Origin: Gammaproteobacteria bacterium
Lineage (GTDB): Bacteria > Pseudomonadota > Gammaproteobacteria > Ga0077554 > Ga007554
Reading direction: 5' to 3'
DNA: 64,000 bases
NCBI GenBank assembly: GCA_040183005.1
Contig: JAMPIW010000004.1
Coordinates: 1-64,000, forward strand
The position numbers and the translations under genes are program-made. This document shows, piece by piece, positions 17,678-28,893 of the stretch. Under the pieces are notes generated by a model, which worked only from the letters and a program-made list of their open reading frames with translations, was not told the origin of the DNA and ran no database searches. Each line of letters begins with the position of its first letter. Position 1 is the first letter of the stretch.

Positions 17678-18324
17678 GAAAAGCACGGCAAGGCTTTACG
17701 CTGATCGAGCTGGTAGTGGCGCTGGCGATCTTCGCGGTGGTGTCGGCGCTGGTCTATGGCGGACTGCGCAGTGTACTCGATACACGCAATCGCGTTGAAG
17801 AACAGGCGGCGCGCCTGGCCGGGCTGCAAACCGCCTTTGTGCTGATGGCAAGAGACGCCGAGCAGGCCACCGCGCGGCGCATCCGCGACGACGCGGGCGG
17901 TCCTCAGCCGGCCATGAGGGGCGCTACAAGCAATGGCAACGGCGCGCTGGAATTTACCCGCACAGGCTGGAATAATCCGGCAGGGCGGGCGCGCAGCACC
18001 CTACAACGTGCAGGCTATTTGGTGCGTGATGGAAAGCTGCTGCGCGTGGCCTGGACGATGCTTGACCGCGGGCCGGGAGACCGTCCGCAGGAGACAGTGC
18101 TGCTCGACAAGGTGAAGGGTTTCGAGATGCGTTTTCTCGATCCGCAAATGAAATGGCAACTGCAATGGCCGCTCGCCACCACCGACAACAGCTCGCAAGT
18201 GATGCTGCCGCGTGCTATTGAGGTCAGTGTTGATGTCGAGGGTTGGGGGCGCATTCCTCGTCTGTTCCGCGTGCCGGGCGCTATTGCAGCGGCCCCGGCC
18301 GCACCGGCGGGTGTGGTGCGGTGA
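17674..18324 (+). CDS. gspJ: minor pseudopilin GspJ
   Basis: From the GTG at 17674, which overlaps the gspI stop, the protein has 216 residues and starts with a very short leader (VRKARQG) before FTLIELVVALAIFAVVSAL. GspJ features include ARLAGLQTAFVLMARDAEQ, the RTGWNNPAGRARSTLQRAGY block and a C-terminal beta region (VEVSVDVEGWGRI-like). It is part of the GspI-J-K tip complex. The frame is open upstream to 17551, but that portion lies inside gspI and is not prepilin-like. Confidence 0.9.
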   Translation: MRKARQGFTLIELVVALAIFAVVSALVYGGLRSVLDTRNRVEEQAARLAGLQTAFVLMARDAEQATARRIRDDAGGPQPAMRGATSNGNGALEFTRTGWNNPAGRARSTLQRAGYLVRDGKLLRVAWTMLDRGPGDRPQETVLLDKVKGFEMRFLDPQMKWQLQWPLATTDNSSQVMLPRAIEVSVDVEGWGRIPRLFRVPGAIAAAPAAPAGVVR

Positions 18325-19256
18325 TGCGCAGCATGAGATCTCAATCAGGTGTCGCACTGATCACTGCGATGCTGGTGACCGCCATCGTCGTGGTGATTGC
18401 GGTGAGCATGGCTACGCGCCAGCAGCTCGACATCCGCCGCAGCGCCAATGTGCTGGAGGGTGACCAGGCTTACCTGTTCGCGCTGGGGGTGGAAAGCTGG
18501 GCGCTGGGCATACTGGCGCAAGACCGGCGTGACAACACATCGGACAACCTGGGTGAAACCTGGGCGACGGTGCTGCCGCCGCTGGATGTGGAGGGCGGCA
18601 AGGTCGCGGGACGGATAGAGGATATGCAGGGGCGCTTCAATCTCAACAATCTGGTCAGTGCTGACGGTAAGCCAGGCGCGCCGGATATAGCGCGTTTCCA
18701 ACGCCTGTTGCGGGCGTTGCAGCTCGATCCGGCGCTGGCACAGCCCATCGTGGACTGGATTGATCCCGACAGCGAGAAGGTATCGCTGGACGGCGCCGAG
18801 GACAACGACTATCTGTTGCGCGCCCCGCCCTACCGGGCTGCCAATGCGCCGCTGTCCAGCGTCAGCGAGCTACGGCTGATCAAGGGGTTTACCGCCGAGG
18901 CCGTGACGCGTCTGACACCGTTTGTCTGCGCCTTGCCGGTGCGTACCGATATCAACATTAATACTGCAAAGGCCGAGGTACTGATGACGCTGGCGGACAA
19001 TATATCCAAGGCCGATGCCGATGGCATGGTGCAGGATCGCGGCCTGAAAGGGTATCCTGACATACAAAAATTCCTGGATAGCCCGATGGTGAAAAGCCGT
19101 AACATCCAGCAGGCAGGTTTTGCGGTGGCGAGCAGCTATTTTCTGATTGACGCCGCCGCTCAATACGGGCGTGGCCAGGCGCGGCTGTTCAGCTTGATCT
19201 CACGCACGACGGATGGTAAGACGCAAGTGGTCATGCGTGGACAAGGGGCATATTGA
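18324..19256 (+). CDS. gspK: minor pseudopilin GspK
   Basis: Start ATG at 18324 overlaps the gspJ stop by one base. The 310-residue protein has a leader followed by a hydrophobic helix (GVALITAMLVTAIVVVIAVS) with glycine at the cleavage site but no glutamate at +5, as is usual for GspK. The large insert domain is recognisable from QGRFNLNNLV, IVDWIDPDSE and the helix-hairpin-helix-like DININTAKAEVLMTL. GspK caps the pseudopilus. Confidence 0.92.
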   Translation: MRSMRSQSGVALITAMLVTAIVVVIAVSMATRQQLDIRRSANVLEGDQAYLFALGVESWALGILAQDRRDNTSDNLGETWATVLPPLDVEGGKVAGRIEDMQGRFNLNNLVSADGKPGAPDIARFQRLLRALQLDPALAQPIVDWIDPDSEKVSLDGAEDNDYLLRAPPYRAANAPLSSVSELRLIKGFTAEAVTRLTPFVCALPVRTDININTAKAEVLMTLADNISKADADGMVQDRGLKGYPDIQKFLDSPMVKSRNIQQAGFAVASSYFLIDAAAQYGRGQARLFSLISRTTDGKTQVVMRGQGAY

Positions 19257-20500
19257 TGCGCGTGAAATTATTTATACGCTTTAATCCATCCAGCCCGGAC
19301 GAGGTGGACTGGCTACGTATGGACGAATCGGCCAGGCATGATCTCGCTGTGCATCACGATCCCCTGCCGGACATCGCCGCCGCTGCGGCAGCCTGCCGTG
19401 TCATCCTGCTGGTGCCGGGCGCGGAGGTGCTGCTGACCAGCGCTGCCGTGCCGGGCGGCAACCGCCAGAAAATCGCCAGTGCCGTGCCTTATGCGCTGGA
19501 AGAACAACTGGCCAGCGATGTCGATAACCTGCACTTCGCGCTGGGCGAGCGCCGCGACGACGGACGTATCAGTGCTGCGGTGGCGGTCAAGACGCAACTC
19601 GACGCGTGGCTGGAACGCCTGCGACAGGCCGGCATCGAGCCGGATGCCGTCGTGCCGGATATCCTGGCGCTGCCTTGGGCCAGCGGGACATGGACGGTAC
19701 TCATGGACGGGGACAGGGCGCTGGTGCGCACCGCGCGTCAGGCCGGCTTCGTGGCCGATGGCGACAATCTCGACACGCTGCTGCGGCTGGCGTTGAATGA
19801 GGCGGGTGACGCACGGCCTGAACGGATCCGCATTATTCACCCGCTGGCCGCTCCTGCGCAGTCGGAAAACAGCCCATCCGAACTGTCGTATGACTTGGAC
19901 GTGACTGTCGACACCGAAACCGTTGGTGAACCCGTCTTCGCCATACTCTGCCGTGGTTATGACGAGCCAGACGCCCTCAACATGCTGCAGGGCGCATACA
20001 GCCGCCGCGAGCAACTGGGCAAGCTATGGCGGCCTTGGCGGCCTGTAGCCGCCCTGGCGGCGGTATTGCTGCTTATCCAGGGCAGCATGATGGTGACTGA
20101 CTACATGCGCCTCAACAGCGAGCGGCAAGTCCTGGCGCAACAAATCGAGCAGGTTTATCTGCAAACCTTCCCTGATGCGCGCAAGGTGGTCAATGCGCGC
20201 GTGCAGATGGAGGAGCGTCTGAAGGAGTTGCGGGGTGGTGGCGCGGATGAGGCTGGTTTCATGGGGCTGCTCGCCGATATCGGCCCAGGCCTCAAGGAAA
20301 CCCCCAGTGTGGAAGTGCAGCGCATCAGCTATAACGAAGGAAAAATCGACCTCGCCCTGCTCATCGCTGATCTGCAAAGCCTGGACAAGCTCAAGCAGCG
20401 ACTGACAACGCAACGCGGATTGAATGTCGACATCCAGTCCGCTGCCAGCCGCGACGGCAGGGTGGAAGCACTGCTCCAGATCAAGGGTAAGGCATCATGA
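19256..20500 (+). CDS. gspL: type II secretion protein GspL
   Basis: A bitopic inner-membrane protein that links the GspE ATPase to the pseudopilus. The 414 residues comprise an actin-like cytoplasmic domain (about 1-260, with AVPYALEEQLASDVDNLHFA near 80-100), one transmembrane helix (VAALAAVLLLIQGSMMV, about 265-285) and a periplasmic ferredoxin-like domain. Start ATG at 19256 shares a base with the gspK stop. Its cytoplasmic partner gspE is not encoded in the window. Confidence 0.9.
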   Translation: MRVKLFIRFNPSSPDEVDWLRMDESARHDLAVHHDPLPDIAAAAAACRVILLVPGAEVLLTSAAVPGGNRQKIASAVPYALEEQLASDVDNLHFALGERRDDGRISAAVAVKTQLDAWLERLRQAGIEPDAVVPDILALPWASGTWTVLMDGDRALVRTARQAGFVADGDNLDTLLRLALNEAGDARPERIRIIHPLAAPAQSENSPSELSYDLDVTVDTETVGEPVFAILCRGYDEPDALNMLQGAYSRREQLGKLWRPWRPVAALAAVLLLIQGSMMVTDYMRLNSERQVLAQQIEQVYLQTFPDARKVVNARVQMEERLKELRGGGADEAGFMGLLADIGPGLKETPSVEVQRISYNEGKIDLALLIADLQSLDKLKQRLTTQRGLNVDIQSAASRDGRVEALLQIKGKAS

Positions 20501-20994
20501 AGGCATGGTTCGCAAGCCTCGATCCGCGCGAGCGCAACGCCCTGATCCTCGGCGGCGCACTGCTTATCCTGATTCTGGCCTATGTCCTGCTGTGGCAGCC
20601 GTTCAGCACGCGCGCCGCACGGCTGGAGCAGACCGTCCAGGAACAGCGGGCGCTCAAGCAGTGGATGCAAAACGCCGCTCTGGAAGCGCAACGCCTGCGG
20701 ATGACCCAGGTGCCGGCGAGCATGAGGGCAGGCATGGGCGGGCAGTCGCTGCTCGCAGTGGTGGATCAGGCAGCCCGCAAAGACCGGCTGGGCGCGGTAC
20801 TCAAGCGCATTGAGCCGGAAGGTACCAGCATCGTGCGCGTCTGGTTTGAGCAGGCCATCTTTGACGATGTGCTGCTGTGGCTGGGTGATCTGCAAAATAG
20901 CTACGGCGTGCGCATCACCAGCATCAGCATCGACCATCAAGACGGCAGCGCTGGTTCGGTCAACGCCCGCGTAGAGCTGGAAGGTGGCGGATAA
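20497..20994 (+). CDS. gspM: type II secretion protein GspM
   Basis: A 165-residue single-span inner-membrane protein: short cytoplasmic head with the characteristic LDPRERNALILGG, one transmembrane helix (ALLILILAYVLLWQPF), then a coiled coil and small periplasmic domain. GspM dimerises and stabilises GspL. The start overlaps the gspL stop by ATGA, so the two are translationally coupled. Confidence 0.9.
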   Translation: MKAWFASLDPRERNALILGGALLILILAYVLLWQPFSTRAARLEQTVQEQRALKQWMQNAALEAQRLRMTQVPASMRAGMGGQSLLAVVDQAARKDRLGAVLKRIEPEGTSIVRVWFEQAIFDDVLLWLGDLQNSYGVRITSISIDHQDGSAGSVNARVELEGGG

Positions 20995-20995
20995 A

Positions 20996-21814
20996 ATGAA
21001 ATCCTTCCGCTTTAGCGGGTTTCAACTGGGTGCAGTGCGCGCTTTTGCTTTTATAGCTCGCGCCTGGCGCTATGCCGCATTCGCGCTGCTGATCTATCTG
21101 GCATTTCTGCTGATCACAATGCCCGCCGCGCGCGCCTATGCGCTGCTCAAGGAGCGAATCGCCCCGCTCCAGCTTTATGAACTTGAGGGTACGGCATGGT
21201 CAGGAAAAGCGGCGCTGGCGGTAGCAGGTGCGCGACAATTTCAGGCGGTGAGTTGGCATGTTCATCCATGGGCGCTGCTGCTGGGGCACACTGAAGTTGC
21301 CCTGGACTTTGACGAGGCGGGCCGCCACACACAGGCTGTCGCCGGGCGCACGCTGGGCGGTGGCATCTACCTGCGCGACATTGAAACCCGCCTGCCCGCA
21401 ACAGCGCTGGAAAACATGCTGAATATCAGCGGCACCGGCCTGGACGGCACGCTGAACATCGCCCTGGCGGAGGTCGCGTTTGCGGACAAAAAATTGTCTA
21501 CGGTAAATGGCACGCTCACTTGGAGCAACGCCGGCCTGATGTCGCCCAAAACCGCGCTGGGCAATTTCGTAATGACGCTGGAGACCAGCGGCCAGGAGAT
21601 TAAAGGCGTGCTCAAGGACAGCCCCGGCAGCCCGCTGCGCGCCGAAGGTCTGTTGCGCCTCAAGCCCGATGGCGCTTATCAATTCACCGGCAACCTGTCC
21701 CTGCGCGACCCCGGACGCCCCGACCTGGAACAGGCCCTGCGCTTCTTCGGCAGTCCCGGCCCGGGAGGCAAGGTAGCCATCTCGACGCAGGGGATGATGC
21801 CGTTGCCTCTGTGA
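20996..21814 (+). CDS. gspN: type II secretion protein GspN
   Basis: Last gene of the operon. From the ATG at 20996, with GGTGG upstream, the protein has 272 residues: an N-terminal membrane anchor (FALLIYLAFLLITMPAARAY) and a long beta-rich periplasmic part (YELEGTAWSGKAALAVAG, NISGTGLDGTLNIALAEVAF). This matches the GspN family, an accessory component that is not universal. A GTG at 20984 inside gspM is a weaker start. It converges with ald 18 bp further on. Confidence 0.85.
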   Translation: MKSFRFSGFQLGAVRAFAFIARAWRYAAFALLIYLAFLLITMPAARAYALLKERIAPLQLYELEGTAWSGKAALAVAGARQFQAVSWHVHPWALLLGHTEVALDFDEAGRHTQAVAGRTLGGGIYLRDIETRLPATALENMLNISGTGLDGTLNIALAEVAFADKKLSTVNGTLTWSNAGLMSPKTALGNFVMTLETSGQEIKGVLKDSPGSPLRAEGLLRLKPDGAYQFTGNLSLRDPGRPDLEQALRFFGSPGPGGKVAISTQGMMPLPL

Positions 21815-21832
21815 CAAGGTGTGGCGGCATTT

Positions 21833-22945
21833 TTACACTTTGAGTGCCGTCTCCACCTCTGTATAAGGCATCCCCAAGCTCTCCGCTACGCCACGACAGG
21901 TTAGTGCGCCAGCATGGGTATTGAGCCCCGCGCGCAAGGCTGCGTCGCCGCGTAAGGCGCTCAAGCCGATGTCCGCCAGCGCAATGATGTAAGGCAAAGT
22001 CTGATTGACCAGCGCAAACGTGCTGGTGCGCGGCACCGCACCCGGCATGTTGGCAACGCAGTAATGCACCACGCCGTCGACGATATACGTGGGATCATGA
22101 TGGGTGGTGGGATGGGTGGTTTCCACGCAGCCGCCCTGGTCGACCGAGACATCCACAATCACACTGCCGGGGCGCATGCCCTGCAGCATGTCGCGCGTTA
22201 CCAGCCACGGTGCGCGGTGGCCGGCGATCAGTACCGCGCCGATCACCAGGTCGGCATGGAACACGGCATCTTCGATATTTGTCTCGTTGCTGGTGCGGGT
22301 CTGCAGCCGTCCCATGAAAATGTCATCCAGATATTGCAGACGCTCGTGGCGCGTGTCGAGGATGGTTACCTGCGCACCCATGCCCACGGCGATTCTGGCC
22401 GCGTTGAGGCCCACCACGCCACCGCCCAGAATCGCCACCTGCCCCGGCGATACCCCCGGCACTCCGCCTAGCAGTACACCACGTCCGCCCATATGCTTCT
22501 CAAGGCAGATTGCACCCACCTGAGTAGCCATGCGTCCAGCCACTTCGCTCATCGGCGCAAGCAGGGGAAGATGACCGTTGGAGGTCGTCACGGTTTCATA
22601 GGCAATGCCGGTAACGCCTGACGCCAGCATGCGCTCGGTCAGCGTGCGATTGGCGGCCAGGTGCAGGCAGGTGAAAAGCGTGAGATCCTGGCGCAAAAAG
22701 GCGTATTCGGACGCAATCGGCTCCTTCACCTTCACAACCATCTGCGCTGACCACGCCGCCGCAGCGTTGGGCACAATTTCGCCACCCGCGGCATGATATT
22801 CGCCATCCATGATGCCGCTCCCCAAACCCGCGCCTCTTTGCACTAAAACGCGGTGACCGCGGCGGGAGAGTGTTTGCACCACGCCGGGCGTCATCCCAAC
22901 CCGGTTTTCGTCGTCTTTGATCTCTTTGGGAAGGCCGATAAGCAT
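21833..22945 (-). CDS. ald: alanine dehydrogenase
   Basis: Catalyses reversible NAD-dependent oxidative deamination of alanine to pyruvate. From the ATG at 22945, with AAGGAG nine bases upstream, the protein has 370 residues, the family's usual length. It shows [17 protein letters not shown] at the start, KVKEP (about 73-77), the substrate-site region TCLHLAANR, the Rossmann motif [15 protein letters not shown] (about 171-185) and [13 protein letters not shown] (about 267-279). A frame starting at 22981 adds 12 residues without support. Monocistronic. Confidence 0.94.
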   Translation of the reverse strand: MLIGLPKEIKDDENRVGMTPGVVQTLSRRGHRVLVQRGAGLGSGIMDGEYHAAGGEIVPNAAAAWSAQMVVKVKEPIASEYAFLRQDLTLFTCLHLAANRTLTERMLASGVTGIAYETVTTSNGHLPLLAPMSEVAGRMATQVGAICLEKHMGGRGVLLGGVPGVSPGQVAILGGGVVGLNAARIAVGMGAQVTILDTRHERLQYLDDIFMGRLQTRTSNETNIEDAVFHADLVIGAVLIAGHRAPWLVTRDMLQGMRPGSVIVDVSVDQGGCVETTHPTTHHDPTYIVDGVVHYCVANMPGAVPRTSTFALVNQTLPYIIALADIGLSALRGDAALRAGLNTHAGALTCRGVAESLGMPYTEVETALKV

Positions 22946-23712
22946 GGGGAACTCCTTGTGAAATTTACGTATAGCCAGCAAAGTCGGCGCGCACCTCTAG
23001 ATGCATCATGATGCAGCCCTTTGCGGCGGCTTCGAGAAAGACGCGGGCGACGCCGCCTGAACCAAAGAAAAACTATCCACGACAGCCAAAAAAATGCCGA
23101 GAGACTGATGGCAGTATAAGTCGCGGGCTTGGGATCATCCAGCGTGCTGATTGAACCGGCATATGCCGCGATTGCGACATAAGGATAAGAGCTTAGAAGC
23201 CGTCGCACAATAATTTCACCGTAATTTGCCCAGTACCAGCCGAAGCATGGTGATTCTGATCATGTTTTCAGCGGTTGCGGTGAGGATTTCAACACGCGGG
23301 TAGGTTACATGTCTGAAGTTGTATTTAATAAGGCGCTTAGGTGCGAACTGGGCGTTCTGCCTGGGGAGTTTCGGCGTAATCTGAATAGCGTATGAATCAG
23401 CGCTATATCGAGAGTAGTATTCGGGTCATATCTCGTGCTTGGCCATTTCTGCTTCTTTGGCAAAGGTGGTTATGGTGTTTTCTCATCGAGCATCAGCGCA
23501 ATGGCTTTGGCGCTGCTCAGCAGTGCTGCGCTGTTCATCAGCAAAGGCGTGCGATGAGGTCGTCACGAGGCTTCGATCTCGACGCGTACCCGTCGCTGCG
23601 ATATCCTCAACGCGTGAAGCGTGAGATGTGGCCTCATGATCCTCATTTAAATACACATAAAATATGTTGCGCCAATTATTCCCTGGCATGTTCTATATGG
23701 GTCAGCCTATGA
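22946..23712. other. gene-poor region with a possible protein-end remnant
   Basis: About 770 bp between ald and pilQ without a convincing gene. A minus-strand fragment at 23216-23340 encodes a run ending YPRVEILTATAENMIRITML and LVLGKLR before a stop; this looks like the C-terminus of a protein, perhaps a transposase, whose upstream part is gone. A second minus-strand frame at 22985-23208 has one hydrophobic stretch (SLSAFFWLSWIVFLWF) but runs into ald out of frame. Both are likely relics. Confidence 0.4.
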
Positions 23713-25905
23713 TCAACGCACGCTCACAGCATCATTCACAACCTTTGGCGTGACAAAGATCAACAGCTCGACCTTGTCGTCCACGTTTCCGGTATTTCTG
23801 AACAAGTAGCCAATACCGGGCAGCTCGCTGAGGAAGGGAATTCCGGTGACTTTCTTGCTGCGCACTGTCTCGTAAACCCCGCCCAGCACCACGGTTTCGC
23901 CATTGGCAATCAGAACTTGGGTACTGACTTCCTTTTTGTCGATACTGGGCACGCCATTGAGTATTTGCCCCACCGTGTCTTTGGTGACCAGCAGGTCCAT
24001 AATGATATGATTATCCGGGGTGATTTGCGGCTTTACCTTGAGGCTAAGCAGCGCATCCTTGAACTCCACGGTCGATGTACCACCTATGCCGCCCGGGCGA
24101 ATGTATGCGATTTGGGTACCCTGCTTGATGGTCGCCTCTTTGCGGTCGGCGGTAATGACTCGCGGGCTAGATACAACCTCGCCGCGCCCTTCGGCTTGCA
24201 TGGCAGACAACTCCAGATCAAGCAGATAATCGGATCCCAGGATGGCGAGCGCCAGCCTGCCTGCCGAGGGATTGAGTACCGGGAAATTTACGTTTAACCG
24301 GTTTGGCAGAGACGGCATACCTACGGGGAAGGGCTGGCCGCTCGACTGCAGGTTTCCCAAGGCACTCGACACAACAGTGTCCGTACCGGCAGCGCTTCCC
24401 GAGGTGGTGATGACGCCGTTATTGCCATTGGCTTTCACCCCGCTGGCCCCGAAGCGTACGCCCAGATCCTTGCTGAAGGTGTCGTTGGCGATGACAACCC
24501 GTGCCTCAATCAGCACTTGGCGTATTGGCACATCCAGCTTGACAAGAAGCCTGCGGATTTCCGCCAGCTTGTCGGCGACATCCTGCACCAACAAGGCGTT
24601 GGTGCGTTCGTCGATGGTAACGTTGCCGCGATCTTTGGTAAGAAGTGAATTTTCTTTTGATTTCAGGATATTCGCAAGGTCTGCCGCCTTGGCGTAATTG
24701 ATCTGAATCAGTTCGGAACGCAGGGGTTCCAGCTCCTCTATCTGTTTCTTGGATTCCAGCTCCTGTTTTTCACGCGCCGAAACTTCCTCGCTGGGCGCTA
24801 CGAGAATCACATTGCCCGTTTGACGCATTGCCAGGCCCTTGCTTTTGAGTACGATATCCAACGCCTGGTCCCAAGGTACGTTTTGCAGCCGCAATGTCAG
24901 ATTGCCGGTGACAGTATCGCTGGTGACCATATTCAGCTTGGTAAAGTCGGCGATAATTTGCAGGACTGCGCGCACCTCAATGTTCTGGAAGTTGAGCGAG
25001 AGTCTTTCACCTTTGTAGGTAGGCTGTTGCTTTTCCTTGATGTCTTGCTCTTCTTTGGAGATGCCTTTTACCTCGATGGTGAATCGTGTATCGGCTTGAT
25101 AGGCAATGTGATCATAATTTCCCGCTGCGGAGATAACCATCCGCACGTTTCTGCCCTGCGCCGAAGTTTCGATATTTTGCACAGGCGTGGCGAAATCCGT
25201 TACATCAAGGCGTTGTTCAAGATTTGGCGGTAAACGCGTATTCGAAAAATCGACGATGATTTTTCCGCCCTCTTTACGCACGTCTACTACGGTGGCAGGG
25301 TCAGACAGGTTCGCTATTACGCGGCCTTCGCCTTTGGGGCCGCGCTGGAAATCAATCTTGCTTATGTCATGAGCTGGTGCTGAGGAGGTCGCTCCAGTGG
25401 CGCCCTGGGCGGCGTTTGCCATTGCCGGATTTGCGTTGTCTTCTTTTAATGTTACATAGAAGTTGCTGCCCTCAGTGCGGGTTTCATAAGGCGCCATCTT
25501 GACAAGGTTAAGTACCGCACGGGTACGTCCATTGACTTCAACGGTGTTGATGCTTTTGACCATGCCCAGTCCGACAGGCTGATTTTTTGGACTGATCTTG
25601 TTGGCAGTGTCAGGAAAATCAAAAGCTATGCGCGCCGGATTATCTGTGCTAAAGCTAAGCGGTTGCGTGACGGGAGAGGAAAGTGCGAATTTGATCTGCA
25701 CCTGATTTCCCGGTAGCGATGAAAAGCTCACTGCGTTCATCGAAGTGGACGGTGCCGGACGTGTGTCGGCGGCAGTGGCGGCGCCATGGATCAAGAAAAG
25801 ACCCATGAGGATATTCATTCCGGCGGTGCGGATAGATATCCTGGTGTGCCTCGGTGCGCCGATGGGTGTTTTGAAGGTATTAACCATTTTTGATTCCTGA
25901 ATCAT
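23713..25905 (-). CDS. pilQ: type IV pilus secretin PilQ
   Basis: Outer-membrane secretin through which the pilus passes. The 730 residues contain a signal sequence (NILMGLFLIHGAATA), two AMIN domains for peptidoglycan binding (about 55-150 and 180-275), an STN/N0 domain (LSLNFQNIEVRAVLQIIADF), a secretin_N domain with LEPLRSELIQINYAKAADLA, and the secretin barrel (VVSSPRVITADRKEATIKQG, ETVVLGGVYE, LPGIGYLFRN). The start at 25905 has GGGAG eight bases upstream. Last gene of pilMNOPQ; no aroK or aroB follows. Confidence 0.95.
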   Translation of the reverse strand: MIQESKMVNTFKTPIGAPRHTRISIRTAGMNILMGLFLIHGAATAADTRPAPSTSMNAVSFSSLPGNQVQIKFALSSPVTQPLSFSTDNPARIAFDFPDTANKISPKNQPVGLGMVKSINTVEVNGRTRAVLNLVKMAPYETRTEGSNFYVTLKEDNANPAMANAAQGATGATSSAPAHDISKIDFQRGPKGEGRVIANLSDPATVVDVRKEGGKIIVDFSNTRLPPNLEQRLDVTDFATPVQNIETSAQGRNVRMVISAAGNYDHIAYQADTRFTIEVKGISKEEQDIKEKQQPTYKGERLSLNFQNIEVRAVLQIIADFTKLNMVTSDTVTGNLTLRLQNVPWDQALDIVLKSKGLAMRQTGNVILVAPSEEVSAREKQELESKKQIEELEPLRSELIQINYAKAADLANILKSKENSLLTKDRGNVTIDERTNALLVQDVADKLAEIRRLLVKLDVPIRQVLIEARVVIANDTFSKDLGVRFGASGVKANGNNGVITTSGSAAGTDTVVSSALGNLQSSGQPFPVGMPSLPNRLNVNFPVLNPSAGRLALAILGSDYLLDLELSAMQAEGRGEVVSSPRVITADRKEATIKQGTQIAYIRPGGIGGTSTVEFKDALLSLKVKPQITPDNHIIMDLLVTKDTVGQILNGVPSIDKKEVSTQVLIANGETVVLGGVYETVRSKKVTGIPFLSELPGIGYLFRNTGNVDDKVELLIFVTPKVVNDAVSVR

Positions 25906-25927
25906 TTCTGTTACTCCCTGTAGGGGG

Positions 25928-26461
25928 TTATTCGGCCATTACCAGAGATGTTGAATTTTCCTGCCAACCCCCCATCCCGTCAGGCACTACTTCAATGAAC
26001 TCGGTTTTGGTATCGGTGATCTGGGTGATTTTCCCGTTATTCTGGCCAATATAGTTGCCGCGCTTTACCCAATAAACATTCCCGTCGGAAGCCTTGATGA
26101 TCACCCATCTTTCGCCGCCACGCTCCAGTGTCCCCGTCATTTTCAGCGCGTCTAGCGGAAATCCTTCAAGCGGCTCTTTGCGGCGTGTGCTATCAAGCTC
26201 GACGGCGGGAGCGCTGGAGGCGGCTCCTGGGACAGCTTTTGCCGATGTTGGGCCAAAGGGGTCGCGCCGGTCGTTTGCCTGGTACTCATAGGGAACGAAT
26301 GGCTCGATTTTGGGCATCTTTTCTATGGGGCCTTTGTGCTTGGCCTTGACCTGCGCAACATATTGGCGCAAATCCTCGACATGATCGGTGCTGCATGCCG
26401 CCAACAAAAAGGCGGTCATTGTTAATGCAGCCGTGCGGTTGCGCAGCCTTGCGTAGCTCAC
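25928..26461 (-). CDS. pilP: type IV pilus lipoprotein PilP
   Basis: A 177-residue lipoprotein with the lipobox FLLAACS (cysteine near residue 23), a flexible linker and a small beta-sandwich (about 95-160: LDALKMTGTLERGGERWVII, GNVYWVKRGNYIGQNNGKI). PilP connects PilN/PilO in the inner membrane to PilQ. The start is a GTG that overlaps the pilO stop by GTGA (26458-26461). Confidence 0.92.
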   Translation of the reverse strand: MSYARLRNRTAALTMTAFLLAACSTDHVEDLRQYVAQVKAKHKGPIEKMPKIEPFVPYEYQANDRRDPFGPTSAKAVPGAASSAPAVELDSTRRKEPLEGFPLDALKMTGTLERGGERWVIIKASDGNVYWVKRGNYIGQNNGKITQITDTKTEFIEVVPDGMGGWQENSTSLVMAE

Positions 26462-27071
26462 TTCGATTCCTCCTCGAGGTAGCGATAGGTTTTTGCGGTT
26501 GCTTCCATAACCAATGAGCCCTTCAGATCTTTTTTGTCTTTGCTGTCTTTGTTTCCCGATAAGGGAGTTATGGATATGTCGTGCAGCGTGACGATACGAG
26601 GCAAGGCGGCGACCCCGCTCACGAAATCGCCAAATTCATTGTAGTTTCCCGCTACCCTGATTTTTATCGGCAATTCCGCATAAAACTCAACGGGGGATTC
26701 CTGTTCTGGCTTGAAAAGATCAAATTGCAGTCCGCTATTGATCCCTTTCTGTGATACGTCGTCTATCAGACCTTCCACCTCTGTTTTTCCGGGCAACTGG
26801 CGCAGCATGGTGCCGAAGGATTTTTTGATGTCCACCAGTTGCTTCCGGTAAACATCAAGATTGGCGGCCTTGTTTTGTTTTTGCTCGAAGACACTTTTTA
26901 ATTCCTTTTCTTTTTCCTCGGCTTGTCCCAGCACTTTGATCTGTTCCTGCGTATCAAACCAAAAGCCAGCGGCAAGCACGACGACGCACACAATCGCTAT
27001 CGCCGCCACCTTGGTGGGCAGGGGCCACTTGCCAACATTGTTGAAGTCCAGTTGACTCAAGTCGGAGATTT

Positions 27072-27075
<4 letters not shown>
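26458..27075 (-). CDS. pilO: type IV pilus inner-membrane protein PilO
   Basis: A 205-residue single-span protein: N-terminal segment (NNVGKWPLPTKVAAIAIVCV) with a transmembrane helix, a coiled coil (QAEEKEKELKSVFEQKQNKA) and a ferredoxin-like periplasmic domain (EFYAELPIKIRVAGNYNEFG, TLHDISITPL). It dimerises with PilN. The start overlaps the pilN stop by ATGA. Confidence 0.92.
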
Positions 27076-28783
<1,708 letters not shown>

Positions 28784-28807
28784 TTACGAGTAAAGTTACA
28801 AGGGGTG

Positions 28808-28837
28808 TTGGTCTAACACCGTTAAAGGCTTTATAAT
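28808..28837 (+). promoter_or_regulatory. probable sigma-70 promoter of mrcA
   Basis: TTGGTC (28808-28813) and a perfect TATAAT (28832-28837) stand 18 bp apart, about 57 bp before the mrcA ATG. The -35 box overlaps a small palindrome GGTGTTGGTCTAACACC (28804-28820) that could be an operator; this is a guess. Confidence 0.55.
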
Positions 28838-28893
28838 TACGCCTCATCCTCTTACATGCCTTATCGGCACCCGATTTCCCTTCCTTGAGTTCA

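Noticed and set aside
22891-23208. 105-codon frame upstream of ald with one hydrophobic stretch
   Set aside because: It overlaps the ald start out of frame, lacks a ribosome-binding site and has a low-complexity tail; probably a relic or chance frame.
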